Source of the DNA: Plectonema radiosum NIES-515
GTDB lineage: Bacteria; Cyanobacteriota; Cyanobacteriia; Cyanobacteriales; Nostocaceae
DNA: 51,522 bases
Assembly: GCF_025753815.1 (NCBI RefSeq)
Contig: NZ_JAOWRF010000104.1
Location: 1-51,522, forward strand
Reading direction: 5' to 3'
Shown piece after piece: positions 15,881 through 24,617 of this stretch. Made by a program: the position numbers and the translations under genes. The notes under the pieces were generated by a model. That model had not been told where the DNA came from. It ran no database searches and was given only the letters and a program-made list of their open reading frames with translations. Numbering within the stretch: position 1 is the first letter of the stretch; the number at the start of each line of letters is the position of its first letter.

Positions 15881-18040
15881 ATGCTGAACATTCCTCAATT
15901 ATTGGCAACTGAATTAGACCTTAAACTTTATCAGGTGCAAAACGCGCTCGAACTATTCAAGGAGGGTGCGACAATTCCCTTTATTGCACGTTACCGCAAA
16001 GAGCGTACCGACGAGATGAATGAAGTGCAATTGCGTGATGTTGCGGATAGGTATACTTACTTAGAAGAACTGGAAGAAAGAAAAGCGGCGATTTTGAAAG
16101 CGATCGCCGAACAAGGTAAACTCACTTCGGAACTGAAAGCAAAAATCGAATTCTGCCTACAAAAAACGGAACTTGAGGATTTATACTTACCTTATCGACC
16201 AAAGCGACGCACTCGCGCTACTATCGCTAGAGAAAAGGGACTCGAACCTTTAGCACAGTTTATCAAGTCGCTAAATGTTAAGAATGGTATAGCAGCTTCA
16301 CTAGAAGAAGAAGCCGCAAAGTATATTTCCGAAAGCATGGGAGTAAAGACAGCAGAAGAAGCACTCAAAGGTGCTGCTGACATCTTAGCGGAAGAAGTCG
16401 CAGAAAAAGCCAAATTGCGGGCATATGTGCGCGAATATCTCTTAGAAGAAGGAGTGTTTATCTCTCGCATCAAAGACAAGCATCCCGAAGGTACAACCAA
16501 GTTTGAAATGTACCGCGACTATAAAATTAGAGTGCCAAATATCGCACCGCACAACATGTTAGCGTTGTGTCGCGGTGAAGCTGAAGAAATATTACATTTT
16601 GAAATTTCCTTTGATGAAGATGTGGTACTTTCTTATTTAGAGTCGGAAGAAATTCACTCAAAGCAGCGTGTAATGAGAAATTTTTATCAGGATATGTTGA
16701 AAGATGCATTCAATCGCCTGATGAAAACATCTTTGATCAGTGAGGTAATATCTGAAAAGAAACTTTATGCAGATATTGAGTCAATTAAAACATTTGAAAC
16801 GAATCTGCGAGAGTTATTGCTAGGAGCGCCGGCGGGAATGAAACCAACTTTGGCGATAGATCCGGGGTTTAGAACTGGATGCAAAGTGGCAGTACTCGAC
16901 GAAACAGGGCAATTTTTAGAGTATCAAGCGGTGTTTCCCCATCAAGCCGCAGAACAACGCGCTAAAGCTGCACAAACCATCAAAAAGTTGATGGAAAAAT
17001 ATAAGATAGAATTGATTGCGATCGGTAATGGTACAGCTTCACGAGAAACAGAAGAATTTGTCTCAGAAGTTTTGCGTTCCATTGAACGCAAACCAATTAA
17101 AGTGATGGTAAATGAGTCTGGTGCATCTATATATTCTGCCAGCAAACTAGCAGGTGAAGAGTTCCCCGATTTAGATGTTACTGTACGCGGTGCGATTAGT
17201 ATCGGGCGCCGTTTGCAAGATCCATTAGCGGAACTTGTGAAAATAGACCCGAAATCTATTGGTGTGGGACAATATCAACATGATGTCGATCAAAAGTTGT
17301 TGAAAAAGAAGTTAGATGAAACGGTAGAAAGCTGTGTTAACTATGTTGGTGTGGATTTGAATACCGCATCAAAGGAACTTCTGACTTTTGTATCGGGAAT
17401 TAGCTCAACCGTAGCGAACAATATCGTTAAATATCGTAACGAGAACGGTGCATTTAAAAATCGCCGCCAACTTTTGAAAGTTCCTAAATTGGGACCAAAA
17501 GCCTTTGAACAAGCGGCAGGTTTTCTTCGCATTCGCGGTGGTGACAACCCCTTAGATAATACCGCAGTGCATCCAGAAAGTTACGCAGTTGTGAGTGCGA
17601 TCGCATCCGATTTAGGTGTACCCTTACAACAGGTAACGGAAATTGCCGAAAAGTTGAAAAAAACCAACTTGAAAAAATACGTTACCGATGCGATCGGTGA
17701 ACCGACGCTGCGTGACATCAAGAGCGAACTAGAAAAGCCAGGAAGAGATCCGCGTGCTGAATTTAAGTATGCCACTTTTAAAGAGGGAATCAAAGAAATT
17801 TCTCATTTAAAAGCAGGGATGGAATTAGAAGGTATCGTTACCAATGTCGCTAATTTTGGCGCATTTGTCGATATCGGTGTGCATCAAGATGGTTTGGTGC
17901 ATATATCCCAACTTGCTGATAGATTCGTAGACGATCCGAATAAAGTTGTGAAGGTAGGGCAAGTTGTGAAAGTGCGAGTTATGGAAGTTAACGAGAAATT
18001 GAAGCGGATTGGTTTGTCAATGAAGGCTGTGAAGCAGTAG
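15881..18040 (+). CDS. tex: Tex-family RNA-binding transcription accessory protein
   Basis: A 719-residue Tex protein, full length for the family. In order: the helical Tex N-terminal region (about 1-190, with KEGATIPFIARYRKERTDEM), the YqgF/RNase H-like domain (about 320-450, LAIDPGFRTGCKVAVLDETG), helix-hairpin-helix repeats (about 490-560, TASKELLTFVSGISSTVANN) and a C-terminal S1 RNA-binding domain (about 640-712, GIVTNVANFGAFVDIGVHQD). Tex proteins bind RNA and influence transcription. The frame opens at a TTG one codon earlier, but ATG 15881 is the natural start. A hairpin follows the stop. Confidence 0.97.
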   Translation: MLNIPQLLATELDLKLYQVQNALELFKEGATIPFIARYRKERTDEMNEVQLRDVADRYTYLEELEERKAAILKAIAEQGKLTSELKAKIEFCLQKTELEDLYLPYRPKRRTRATIAREKGLEPLAQFIKSLNVKNGIAASLEEEAAKYISESMGVKTAEEALKGAADILAEEVAEKAKLRAYVREYLLEEGVFISRIKDKHPEGTTKFEMYRDYKIRVPNIAPHNMLALCRGEAEEILHFEISFDEDVVLSYLESEEIHSKQRVMRNFYQDMLKDAFNRLMKTSLISEVISEKKLYADIESIKTFETNLRELLLGAPAGMKPTLAIDPGFRTGCKVAVLDETGQFLEYQAVFPHQAAEQRAKAAQTIKKLMEKYKIELIAIGNGTASRETEEFVSEVLRSIERKPIKVMVNESGASIYSASKLAGEEFPDLDVTVRGAISIGRRLQDPLAELVKIDPKSIGVGQYQHDVDQKLLKKKLDETVESCVNYVGVDLNTASKELLTFVSGISSTVANNIVKYRNENGAFKNRRQLLKVPKLGPKAFEQAAGFLRIRGGDNPLDNTAVHPESYAVVSAIASDLGVPLQQVTEIAEKLKKTNLKKYVTDAIGEPTLRDIKSELEKPGRDPRAEFKYATFKEGIKEISHLKAGMELEGIVTNVANFGAFVDIGVHQDGLVHISQLADRFVDDPNKVVKVGQVVKVRVMEVNEKLKRIGLSMKAVKQ

Positions 18041-18052
18041 AATCTCAGCATT

Positions 18053-18083
18053 TTACCTCTCCTCGCTTGCTGTGGAGGGGTAA
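18053..18083 (+). terminator. hairpin after tex
   Basis: TTACCTCTCC pairs with GGAGGGGTAA (10 bp, one G-T) around an 11-nt loop, 13 bp after the stop. No strong U-run follows. Confidence 0.45.
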
Positions 18084-18187
18084 TACCATTTCACGTTAAT
18101 AACGATACATATGAATCTTGTAGAGACGCGAAATTTCGCGTCTCTACAGGTCTGTATTTGTATCAAGGTTTTTGTGAAACGGTATAA
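18082..18187. repeat. foldback element with perfect palindromic centre
   Basis: Outer arms TAATACCATTTCAC and GTGAAACGGTATAA pair with few mismatches, inner GATACA/GTATC segments pair next, and the centre (18120-18147) is a perfect 28-bp palindrome GTAGAGACGCGAAA/TTTCGCGTCTCTAC. The whole 106 bp could fold into one long hairpin. Confidence 0.75.
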
Positions 18188-18204
18188 GGGTAATGTTTGC
18201 TTAA

Positions 18205-18300
18205 TTTGACATAGGAATGAAAAAGAATGTAGAGACGTAGCACAGAATAGTCTCTTGGGGTTCGGGCAACGCATATTTAAATTCGGTCGATGTCTATTTG
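18205..18300. repeat. foldback element D, related to the 11.8-12.1 kb cluster
   Basis: Read on the minus strand this contains TATGCGTTGCCCGAACCCC followed by GTGCTACGTCTCTACATTC, the same interior as elements A-C, with loose arms (AATAGACATCGACCGAAT against TTTGACATAGGAATGAAA). Confidence 0.6.
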
Positions 18301-18429
18301 ACAATATTGCACATTATGTGTCTAATAAAAAGTTAGGGTTCCCGTTCTTTTTTTATGTAGTATCTTTACATGCAACTACCCAAACGTTAGAAAATAATAA
18401 ATTGTGACTATTCAAACAATAAATAAAAT

Positions 18430-18786
18430 ATGGCAATTTATAAAGTTCGACTTATCAATTCTGCAATTGGCTTAGATCGCACAATTGAAGTACCACAAGA
18501 CCAATATATCCTTGATATAGCCGAAGACATCGGTATCCGCTTACCATCTGGGTGTAAACAAGGCGAATGTTCCGTTTGTGTTGCTAAACTCATCAGTGGG
18601 AAAGTCGAGCAAAGCGAGCAAAAATTTTTGCGTCAGCAAGAAATCCAAGCTGGATATACGATTACCTGTGTAGCTTACCCTTTGTCTGATTGCACCTTAG
18701 AAACTCATCAAGAACAAGTCTTGTATAAATCGTCGCTTTACTTTCAATCTGACGCGACATCAGACGATACAAGCAAGAATATCTAA
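18430..18786 (+). CDS. plant-type [2Fe-2S] ferredoxin
   Basis: A 118-residue ferredoxin with cluster ligands Cys42, Cys47, Cys50 and Cys80, i.e. exactly C-X4-C-X2-C-X29-C. The motif reads LPSGCKQGECSVC, different from the LPYSCRAGACSTC of photosynthetic PetF, and there is a C-terminal extension of about 20 residues after THQEQVLYKSSLYF. This marks it as one of the minor ferredoxins of cyanobacteria rather than PetF or heterocyst FdxH. The electron partner is unknown. Foldback elements fill its upstream region. Confidence 0.93.
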   Translation: MAIYKVRLINSAIGLDRTIEVPQDQYILDIAEDIGIRLPSGCKQGECSVCVAKLISGKVEQSEQKFLRQQEIQAGYTITCVAYPLSDCTLETHQEQVLYKSSLYFQSDATSDDTSKNI

Positions 18787-18936
18787 CTTTAATTCTAGCG
18801 ACTTACTTAACTTTTTTCACATACCAGCCAAATGGCATAAGACAAATCTACCTTCTTAGGGAGGTTTAAACCTAAGCGTTTAGTCGAAGATAGTTTTAGA
18901 ACGTAAAAACAATCTTTGGTTCTTAGGTGAAAAAAA

Positions 18937-19338
18937 ATGTTGTTGGGAACCTTCTTTATAACGCTAGCTACAGCTTTAAGCCTACTAATTGTTGATTTAG
19001 TTGTGCCCGGTGTTGATATAGCTAACTTTCCAGCCGCTTTAATTGCTGCTTTAGTAGTTGGTTTAATCAATGGTTCAGTTAAGCCAGTTCTGTCTACGTT
19101 ATCTTTACCGCTTAACTTATTAAGCTTTGGAGCATTTTCTCTAATTGTAAACGGTCTGTGTTTTACATTAGCAGCATTTTTGGTTCCTGGGTTTAGCGTT
19201 CACGGAATTCTCGGTTTTATTCTCGGTCCAGTTGTTTTATCTTTTGCTAACACTTTCATTAGCAAATACTTTGCAGAGAAAAATCTGGCTTTGACTAGTG
19301 GTGACATCAAAACCCAAGGCGAATTACCTTCAAGGTAA
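18937..19338 (+). CDS. phage-holin-like (DUF/Phage_holin_4_2) membrane protein
   Basis: A 133-residue protein with four predicted membrane segments (about 2-24, 32-50, 58-80 and 90-112), containing FPAALIAALVVGLINGSVKPVL, the hallmark of the 4-TM holin-like family of ordinary bacterial chromosomes. No lysis genes are adjacent, so a prophage role is unlikely; function unknown. AGGTG precedes the ATG. Confidence 0.85.
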   Translation: MLLGTFFITLATALSLLIVDLVVPGVDIANFPAALIAALVVGLINGSVKPVLSTLSLPLNLLSFGAFSLIVNGLCFTLAAFLVPGFSVHGILGFILGPVVLSFANTFISKYFAEKNLALTSGDIKTQGELPSR

Positions 19339-19496
19339 GTATAAGTTGGAGTAGAGATGTCAGTAATATTATATCTCTACCCCAAATATGAAGGGTTAAA
19401 TAAAACTTCCGAATTAAGATGATTCTTCAGATGGAGTTGATAATTCGGTAGCTTCCATAAAATGTAAGTAAATATTGAAACTGTAGCAGCAATCAC

Positions 19497-19685
19497 ATGA
19501 AATTAGTTCGTTTTATTCTTGGTCTTCTTGTGCCTCCATTAGGCGTCTTCTTGACAGTTGGTGTTGGTTCAACTTTGCTGATTAATGTTTTGCTAACTCT
19601 TCTCGGTTGGGTTCCCGGTAGTATTCATGCAGTTTGGGTAATTGCTAAACATGAAGAAGCTTTAGATAGACAGGAACCGATTTAA
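19497..19685 (+). CDS. Pmp3/YqaE-family membrane protein
   Basis: A 62-residue proteolipid with two membrane segments (about 3-25 and 27-48). It matches the Pmp3/YqaE family by FILGLLVPPLGVFLTVG and NVLLTLLGWVPGSIHAVWVI. Eukaryotic relatives affect membrane potential and salt tolerance; the bacterial role is not settled. A clear terminator follows at 19737. Confidence 0.9.
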   Translation: MKLVRFILGLLVPPLGVFLTVGVGSTLLINVLLTLLGWVPGSIHAVWVIAKHEEALDRQEPI

Positions 19686-19736
19686 TAAAGTTTTGAAGCT
19701 GGATAAATCTTCTCTCTTAACAAGGAAATAAATTAG

Positions 19737-19763
19737 GGTGGACTAATATTAAGTCCGCCTTTT
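19737..19763 (+). terminator. intrinsic terminator after the Pmp3 gene
   Basis: GGTGGACT pairs with AGTCCGCC (8 bp, one G-T) and is followed by TTTTT, about 50 bp after the stop. Confidence 0.7.
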
Positions 19764-19824
19764 TAATTGTTATATACAGTAGATTTCACTCCTGAGCAAG
19801 TACATATATAAAACCCCTCTCCTT

Positions 19825-19853
19825 GTAGAGACGTAGCACAGAATCGTCTCTAC
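19825..19853. repeat. GTAGAGACG-type repeat with asymmetric core
   Basis: GTAGAGACG-TAGCACAGAAT-CGTCTCTAC: the outer arms are conserved but the core is not palindromic. The same core occurs in foldback element D (18229 onward). Confidence 0.7.
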
Positions 19854-19960
19854 GTGTATTTGATTAGAGCGATAGGCTGCTGTATTTTGCAAAAAAGCCG
19901 ACGACTGAAGTCGCGACTACAAAAACAAAGTCCGCAGAACCGAAGCGGACTTAATGTCTA

Positions 19961-19982
19961 AAAGCCTACCTGGGTAGGCTTT
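19961..19982 (-). terminator. terminator of the minus-strand helical-protein gene
   Basis: AAAGCCTACC/GGTAGGCTTT is a perfect 10-bp stem with a 2-nt loop, 9 bp beyond the stop of the 19992-20777 gene and followed by TTTT on the minus strand. A second hairpin (AAGTCCGC...GCGGACTT) lies at about 19928-19952. Confidence 0.65.
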
Positions 19983-19991
19983 CTAGGTGCT

Positions 19992-20777
19992 CTATTTGTG
20001 AGATTTATCAGAATGTTCTCTTTCTTTAAAAGAGCTAACCGCTGTTGACAGCAACTCCCGCAAAATTAGTTTTACTTGACGTTCTTTTTTAGCGATAGAA
20101 GAACCGGCTTCACCAAGTTTATCTTCTAACTGCGATCGCTGTTGCGCTACCTGTGTAGCCAGTGTTTCCGCTTGCGGACGAGCTTTATCATACCAGGTCT
20201 TAGCCTCGTCTAGATAGCCTGTAACTTCTTCACCGCGTCCCCCGTAGCGTGCTGCTAAGTTAGCTCTGACAATGGCTAGCTGCGCTTGCAATTGAGCATA
20301 ACGTTTCTGTAATAATGCGGCTTCTTCACTATTTTTGATCGTGTTGACAGCCGAATCAACAACAGTTTTGGTACGAGCATTTTCTTTGCCCGTTTCTCCA
20401 ACATCTGCTAAAATGCCATCAATTTCTTGCTGAAGTTGTTCTTCTTGATTATCCAGTTTTGCCTGGAGTTGCTTCATTTCCGCTTGAGTTTTAGCAATAG
20501 CTTCATGTCTTTTGCTATTGACAGCTTCCAGCGCTCCTTCAATTGAGGCTGTCACTTCTTCTTTGAGTTCACCACCTTTTTCTTGTAAGTTTTCAACGAC
20601 GCTAGAAACAGCTTCTCTGACAATGGTGCGAAGTTCTGTGGAACCTTCTTTAAATTCGGAGGTGACTTGAGAAACTGCGGCTTTGACAATTTCTCGAATG
20701 CGATCGGCTCTAAGTTGTCCGGCTTCTTTAGCTTGTTTGATGTCGGTTGTAATTTGTTCTTTGATATTGTTAGGCAT
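19992..20777 (-). CDS. long-helical coiled-coil protein
   Basis: 261 residues, almost entirely helical and highly charged, with heptad patterns through most of its length (HEAIAKTQAEMKQLQAKLD, VAQQRSQLEDKLGEAGSS). No signal peptide or membrane segment. The pattern resembles apolipoprotein/LEA-like amphipathic helical proteins of cyanobacteria; no enzyme domain is recognised. It may be structural or stress-related, by analogy only. Confidence 0.75.
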   Translation of the reverse strand: MPNNIKEQITTDIKQAKEAGQLRADRIREIVKAAVSQVTSEFKEGSTELRTIVREAVSSVVENLQEKGGELKEEVTASIEGALEAVNSKRHEAIAKTQAEMKQLQAKLDNQEEQLQQEIDGILADVGETGKENARTKTVVDSAVNTIKNSEEAALLQKRYAQLQAQLAIVRANLAARYGGRGEEVTGYLDEAKTWYDKARPQAETLATQVAQQRSQLEDKLGEAGSSIAKKERQVKLILRELLSTAVSSFKEREHSDKSHK

Positions 20778-20974
20778 GGAACTATTCTAGTGTAGATAAT
20801 TTGGAACTCTAAAAGTTAAAATTCTTAGACATGGTGTAGTATTTACATTCTGGCGCAGTATTTTCTAGCTTGGCACTTCCTTTAGGTAGAAAAATATTCT
20901 GAATTTACTTACTTGTATGAGGTGACACTTCGTGAGATAATTATTATCTACCTATTGATAAATAAAAGTAAATT

Positions 20975-21199
20975 ATGTGGTTAGTAAATGTTACTTGTTC
21001 AAATGATGCTTGGAAGCGCTCTGCTGTTGAATTTAAGACAATGACAGATAAGTATCAAGGCGATTGTATTTCTTCTAAGAGAATGCCTGATGGTAGGCGA
21101 ATTATGGAATATAAAATTGAGGATGTTAATGATGCTGAAGCTTTTCAGGATGAATGTGCAAGTTTAGCTGAATTTACAGCTTACTTTGAGTCACTTTGA
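20975..21199 (+). CDS. small hypothetical protein, 74 aa
   Basis: A 74-residue acidic protein (MWLVNVTCSNDAWKRSAVEF...) without signal or membrane segment; predicted alpha/beta. No good Shine-Dalgarno, but the frame and composition are plausible and the cytochrome gene follows 72 bp downstream in the same direction. Function unknown. Confidence 0.55.
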   Translation: MWLVNVTCSNDAWKRSAVEFKTMTDKYQGDCISSKRMPDGRRIMEYKIEDVNDAEAFQDECASLAEFTAYFESL

Positions 21200-21271
21200 A
21201 AGTGGTGATAATTGATTACCAAACTGCGAAATTATTCCAGCATTTTATCTTATATTTAAAGGAGTATCAAA

Positions 21272-21607
21272 GTGAAAAAAACAGTGATAATTATCTTAGG
21301 AATGTTAATTTTATTAAATCTTAATTTCATATCTCCTGCCTTAGCCGACGATACAGTTAACGGCACACAAATTTTTAGCGTTCATTGCGCTGGTTGCCAT
21401 ATTAATGGTAGCAATATTATCAGGCGGGGTAAGAACCTGAAAATGAAAGCGCTCAAGAAAAATAATATGGATTCAATCGAGGCGATCGCATCCATTATAA
21501 CTAACGGCAAAAACAATATGTCAGCTTACAAAGACCGCTTAACTCAACAGCAAATTCAAGATGTAGCTGCATACGTTCTCGAACAAGCAGAAAAAAACTG
21601 GCGCTAA
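21272..21607 (+). CDS. c-type cytochrome, cytochrome c6-like
   Basis: A 111-residue lumenal/periplasmic cytochrome. The signal peptide ends SPALA-DDTV (cleavage after about residue 25). Haem is attached at Cys39-Ala-Gly-Cys42-His43, with Met83 (NNMSAYKDRL) the likely sixth ligand and the C-terminal VAAYVLEQAEKNW helix typical of c6. Instead of the usual AGGNNV region it reads INGSNIIRRGKNL, so it belongs to a divergent c6-like branch and may not be the main photosynthetic PetJ. The start is GTG, supported by AAAGGAG about 8 bp upstream. Confidence 0.9.
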   Translation: MKKTVIIILGMLILLNLNFISPALADDTVNGTQIFSVHCAGCHINGSNIIRRGKNLKMKALKKNNMDSIEAIASIITNGKNNMSAYKDRLTQQQIQDVAAYVLEQAEKNWR

Positions 21608-21610
21608 CAA

Positions 21611-21958
21611 AAGTTAGGAATTATGAGTTAAGAGTGATGAATTGATAACTCCTACTCCAAACTCCAAACTCCTAACTCCTAACTCCAAACTCCTAACTCC
21701 AAACTCCAAACTTTTAAAATGGTATTACCAACATCAAGTCGTCTACAATTAACTTCTGAAGTGAGGAATTATGAGTTAAGAGTGATGAATTGATAACTCC
21801 AAACTCCAAACTCCAAACTCCAAACTCCAAACTCCAAACCCCCAACTCCAAACCCCCAACTCCTAACTCCAAACTCCTAACTCCTAACTCCTAACCCCCA
21901 ACTCCTAACTCCCAACTCCCAACTCCAAACTCCAAACTCCTAACTCCAAACTTTTAAA
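21611..21958. repeat. heptamer STRR tract with a tandem duplication
   Basis: This tract holds many CTCCAAA / CTCCTAA / CCCCAAC heptamers. A block beginning GGAATTATGAGTTAAGAG occurs at about 21615 and again at 21764, each followed by heptamers. The front of the aldo/keto reductase gene (AACTTTTAAAATGGTATTACC... to CTTCTGA) is present at about 21711-21760 and again, 240 bp later, at the real gene. The upstream copy opens a 24-codon frame (21719-21793) that stops. Confidence 0.9.
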
Positions 21959-22978
21959 ATGGTATTACCAACATCAAGTCGTCTACAATTAACTTCTGAT
22001 TTAAACATTTGCCAGATCTTAAATGGAATGTGGCAAGTTTCTGGGGGACACGGACGCATTTACCCAGCCACCGCCATCGAAACAATGTTTAAATATATGG
22101 ATGCCGGCTTTACTACTTGGGATTTAGCAGACCATTATGGTCCAGCAGAAGACTTTATTGGTGAGTTTCGGCGTCAATTAATTGCTAGTCGTGGCAAAGA
22201 AGCTTTATCTAATATACAAGCTTTCACAAAATGGGTTCCTCGACCTGGAAAAATGACCAAAAAACTGGTTGAGGAAAATATCAATATATCCCTGAAAAGA
22301 ATGGACGTAGAATCATTAGATTTAATGCAGTTTCATTGGTGGGAATATAAAGATAAAAACTATTTAGATGCCCTCAAATATATGACAGAACTTCAAACAG
22401 AGGGAAAAATTAAGCATTTAGCTTTGACAAACTTTGATACTGAACATTTACAAATCATTACCGAAGCCGGGATCAAAATAGTTTCTAACCAAGTGCAATT
22501 TTCTTTAGTTGATCGTCGTCCGGAAGTGAAAATGATTAAGTTTTGTCAAGAACACGACATCAAACTTTTTACTTACGGCACAGTTTGCGGTGGTTTATTA
22601 TCAGAAAAGTATTTAGGTAAACCCGAACCACGAAGCTTAGACTTAACCACCGTCAGCTTAAGAAAATACAAAAATATGATAGATGCGTGGGGAGGTTGGA
22701 GTTTATTTCAAGAATTACTTTCTACACTGAAACAAATTGCTGATAAGCATGGTGTGAGTATTTCTAATGTAGCAGTGCGTTACATCTTAGATAAGCCAGC
22801 ATTAGCTGGTGTAATAGTCGGTGCGAGACTTGGTGTTTCGGAACATCTAGAAGATAATCCTAGAGTTTTTAACTTAACACTTGATGCTGAAGATAGCTTA
22901 AGACTTAATGTTGTGTCTGGCAATTCACGCGATTTGTATCAAATTATCGGCGATTGTGGCGATGAATATAGAAAATGA
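21959..22978 (+). CDS. aldo/keto reductase
   Basis: A 339-residue NAD(P)H-dependent oxidoreductase of the AKR superfamily. The catalytic tetrad is visible: Asp55 and Tyr60 in WDLADHYGPAE, Lys91 in FTKWVPR and His126 in MQFHWWEY. The late LAGVIVGARLGVSEH segment binds the cofactor phosphate or ribose. The substrate is unknown. The start ATG and about 10 bp before it, plus the first 13 codons, are duplicated 240 bp upstream in the heptamer tract, so the leader is unusual. Confidence 0.92.
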   Translation: MVLPTSSRLQLTSDLNICQILNGMWQVSGGHGRIYPATAIETMFKYMDAGFTTWDLADHYGPAEDFIGEFRRQLIASRGKEALSNIQAFTKWVPRPGKMTKKLVEENINISLKRMDVESLDLMQFHWWEYKDKNYLDALKYMTELQTEGKIKHLALTNFDTEHLQIITEAGIKIVSNQVQFSLVDRRPEVKMIKFCQEHDIKLFTYGTVCGGLLSEKYLGKPEPRSLDLTTVSLRKYKNMIDAWGGWSLFQELLSTLKQIADKHGVSISNVAVRYILDKPALAGVIVGARLGVSEHLEDNPRVFNLTLDAEDSLRLNVVSGNSRDLYQIIGDCGDEYRK

Positions 22979-23116
22979 GAAGATGGTAAGATATGGGATG
23001 CGATCGCCTCCCAAAAACACAGGGGTGTAGGGGTATGGAAGCGTGGGGCAATGGTAATAATTCTCTTTCTAGTCCAAGCATCCCCAGTCCAAGCGTCCCT
23101 AGCCCCTATTTTCAAA

Positions 23117-24163
23117 CTACCTGAACTCTATCGTATCAACAAACGCCAAAATTTTCTGCTTAATCTCATATGCTTGTTCTTCTAAAGAAGAGTGAGTTTC
23201 ATCTGACAAAATGCCATGTTGACTGCTGACTATATACAAAAATTCACCATTAAAAAATGACAAAAGACCTCGGTACGCATCCATCCTGGCAGCGGTTCCA
23301 TTATTTTCTTGCTTAGAAATCGTTGAACCTTTGGGCATATTAACTAAGACAAAGTAAGCCCCGTCCATTGTGTCTTCTAAATATTCGTTACGCTCCACAT
23401 AAGCATCTGGTAAACTAGCAGAAATCGCTTGAGGTATATATTTATCTATTAGAACTGATTGCAGATATTTTTCCAGTCCCATAGACTCGATTTCTTCCTC
23501 CTCTTCAGGGGTTAGAGTATAATAATCGATTCTCAATAAAGTGCCGTAGTCATCAGAAAAGCCAACTACTCCTTCTTGACTTTGAACTATACCACCTTGC
23601 TGCGAGTCAACGGGAATCGAGACACTAAAATTACCCAAAGGTGATTCATAAACTTGCAGGCTAGGGTCTACTACCATTGTTTCGTCATCGTCTTCATATT
23701 CTTCATTTTCTGCTTCTTCATAAGCAGCGATTACTTCCTGGATAATTTCCTGCGCTTCCTCTTCTTCAAGATCCAAAGCTTGCTGTAACTTTTTCAACAA
23801 AGGCGTTTTTCCTTGAGGAATAATTAGTTCTTCTTCATCTATAACCATCAAGACACCGGCAGCAAAAGCGTCAAGTATTAATTCATCAGAAAGAGAATCA
23901 GTGGCAGTCTTAAATAGCCTTCCCAGACCTTGAACCTCAGCAATCTCCATCAGTCTATCGACAATTTCTGATATTTCCTCTTCTGAGTATTCCTCGAATA
24001 CCTCAAATTCCCAGAGGATCATGGCTATAGTTTCTGCATCCACATCTTCGAAAGAAGAATCAGCTGCTGCGGTAACAACAGCGATCGCTGCTACTGCCTC
24101 TTCTGGAGTCAGTGCTTGTTCTGATTTCTCTTGGGAGTTAAAAATGTTGTCGTACTTGCCCAT
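23117..24163 (-). CDS. acidic two-domain protein, TerB-like N-terminus
   Basis: A 348-residue, strongly acidic cytoplasmic protein. The N-terminal 150 residues are helical and resemble TerB-like domains (LTPEEAVAAIAVVTAAADSS, with acidic helices). A Glu/Asp-rich linker (about 148-163) leads to a strand-rich C-terminal domain (SPLGNFSVSIPVD... FLYIVSSQHG) that recalls PsbP-like folds. Both assignments are by look only. AAGGAGGAA precedes the ATG, a strong ribosome-binding site. Function unknown. Confidence 0.75.
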   Translation of the reverse strand: MGKYDNIFNSQEKSEQALTPEEAVAAIAVVTAAADSSFEDVDAETIAMILWEFEVFEEYSEEEISEIVDRLMEIAEVQGLGRLFKTATDSLSDELILDAFAAGVLMVIDEEELIIPQGKTPLLKKLQQALDLEEEEAQEIIQEVIAAYEEAENEEYEDDDETMVVDPSLQVYESPLGNFSVSIPVDSQQGGIVQSQEGVVGFSDDYGTLLRIDYYTLTPEEEEEIESMGLEKYLQSVLIDKYIPQAISASLPDAYVERNEYLEDTMDGAYFVLVNMPKGSTISKQENNGTAARMDAYRGLLSFFNGEFLYIVSSQHGILSDETHSSLEEQAYEIKQKILAFVDTIEFR

Positions 24164-24617
24164 GATTGCTTCCTCCTTAAATGGCTAATGAGTGATTAGT
24201 GAGTGTCACTGAAATAATTAATAGGTATCTGTAATGCTGAAACACAACTAGGAACTATAGTACACAGGTAAGGAACATTCCTACCAAAGAAAATTTGATT
24301 AATTGGTAGAATTCTTTTAAGTTTAATAAACATTTCAATTTGATTTATTAATCTAACCGCCAAGTCCGCCAAGACAAAAACGGATATATGACATAATTTA
24401 GTTATATAATTATCTCGCGAAAATAACATTTGAATATATTTTTCATTCTGGGAAAAATCGACAATTTGTTGAGAACACAACCCAATAAAAAAATCAAGGT
24501 TTTACCCCCAAAGTGAAACGGCATTAAATCTGAAGTAAATTAAAAATTAGAGTACTAGTTAAAATAAAGAATTAGAGGGCACTCTTGACCGAAAAATAGA
24601 TTCAAGAGTAAATACTA
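24164..24617. other. intergenic, 454 bp, no gene or repeat seen
   Basis: AT-rich space between the divergent acidic-protein and ppsA genes. One minus-strand open frame (24196-24480) has no coding character. It should hold both promoters; none can be assigned. Confidence 0.5.

Noticed and set aside
18937-19338. Prophage indicated by a holin-like protein
   Set aside because: This 4-TM family is common in ordinary chromosomes and there are no other phage genes.
24196-24480. 94-codon minus-strand frame before ppsA
   Set aside because: No ribosome site, AT-rich sequence and no recognisable protein features.
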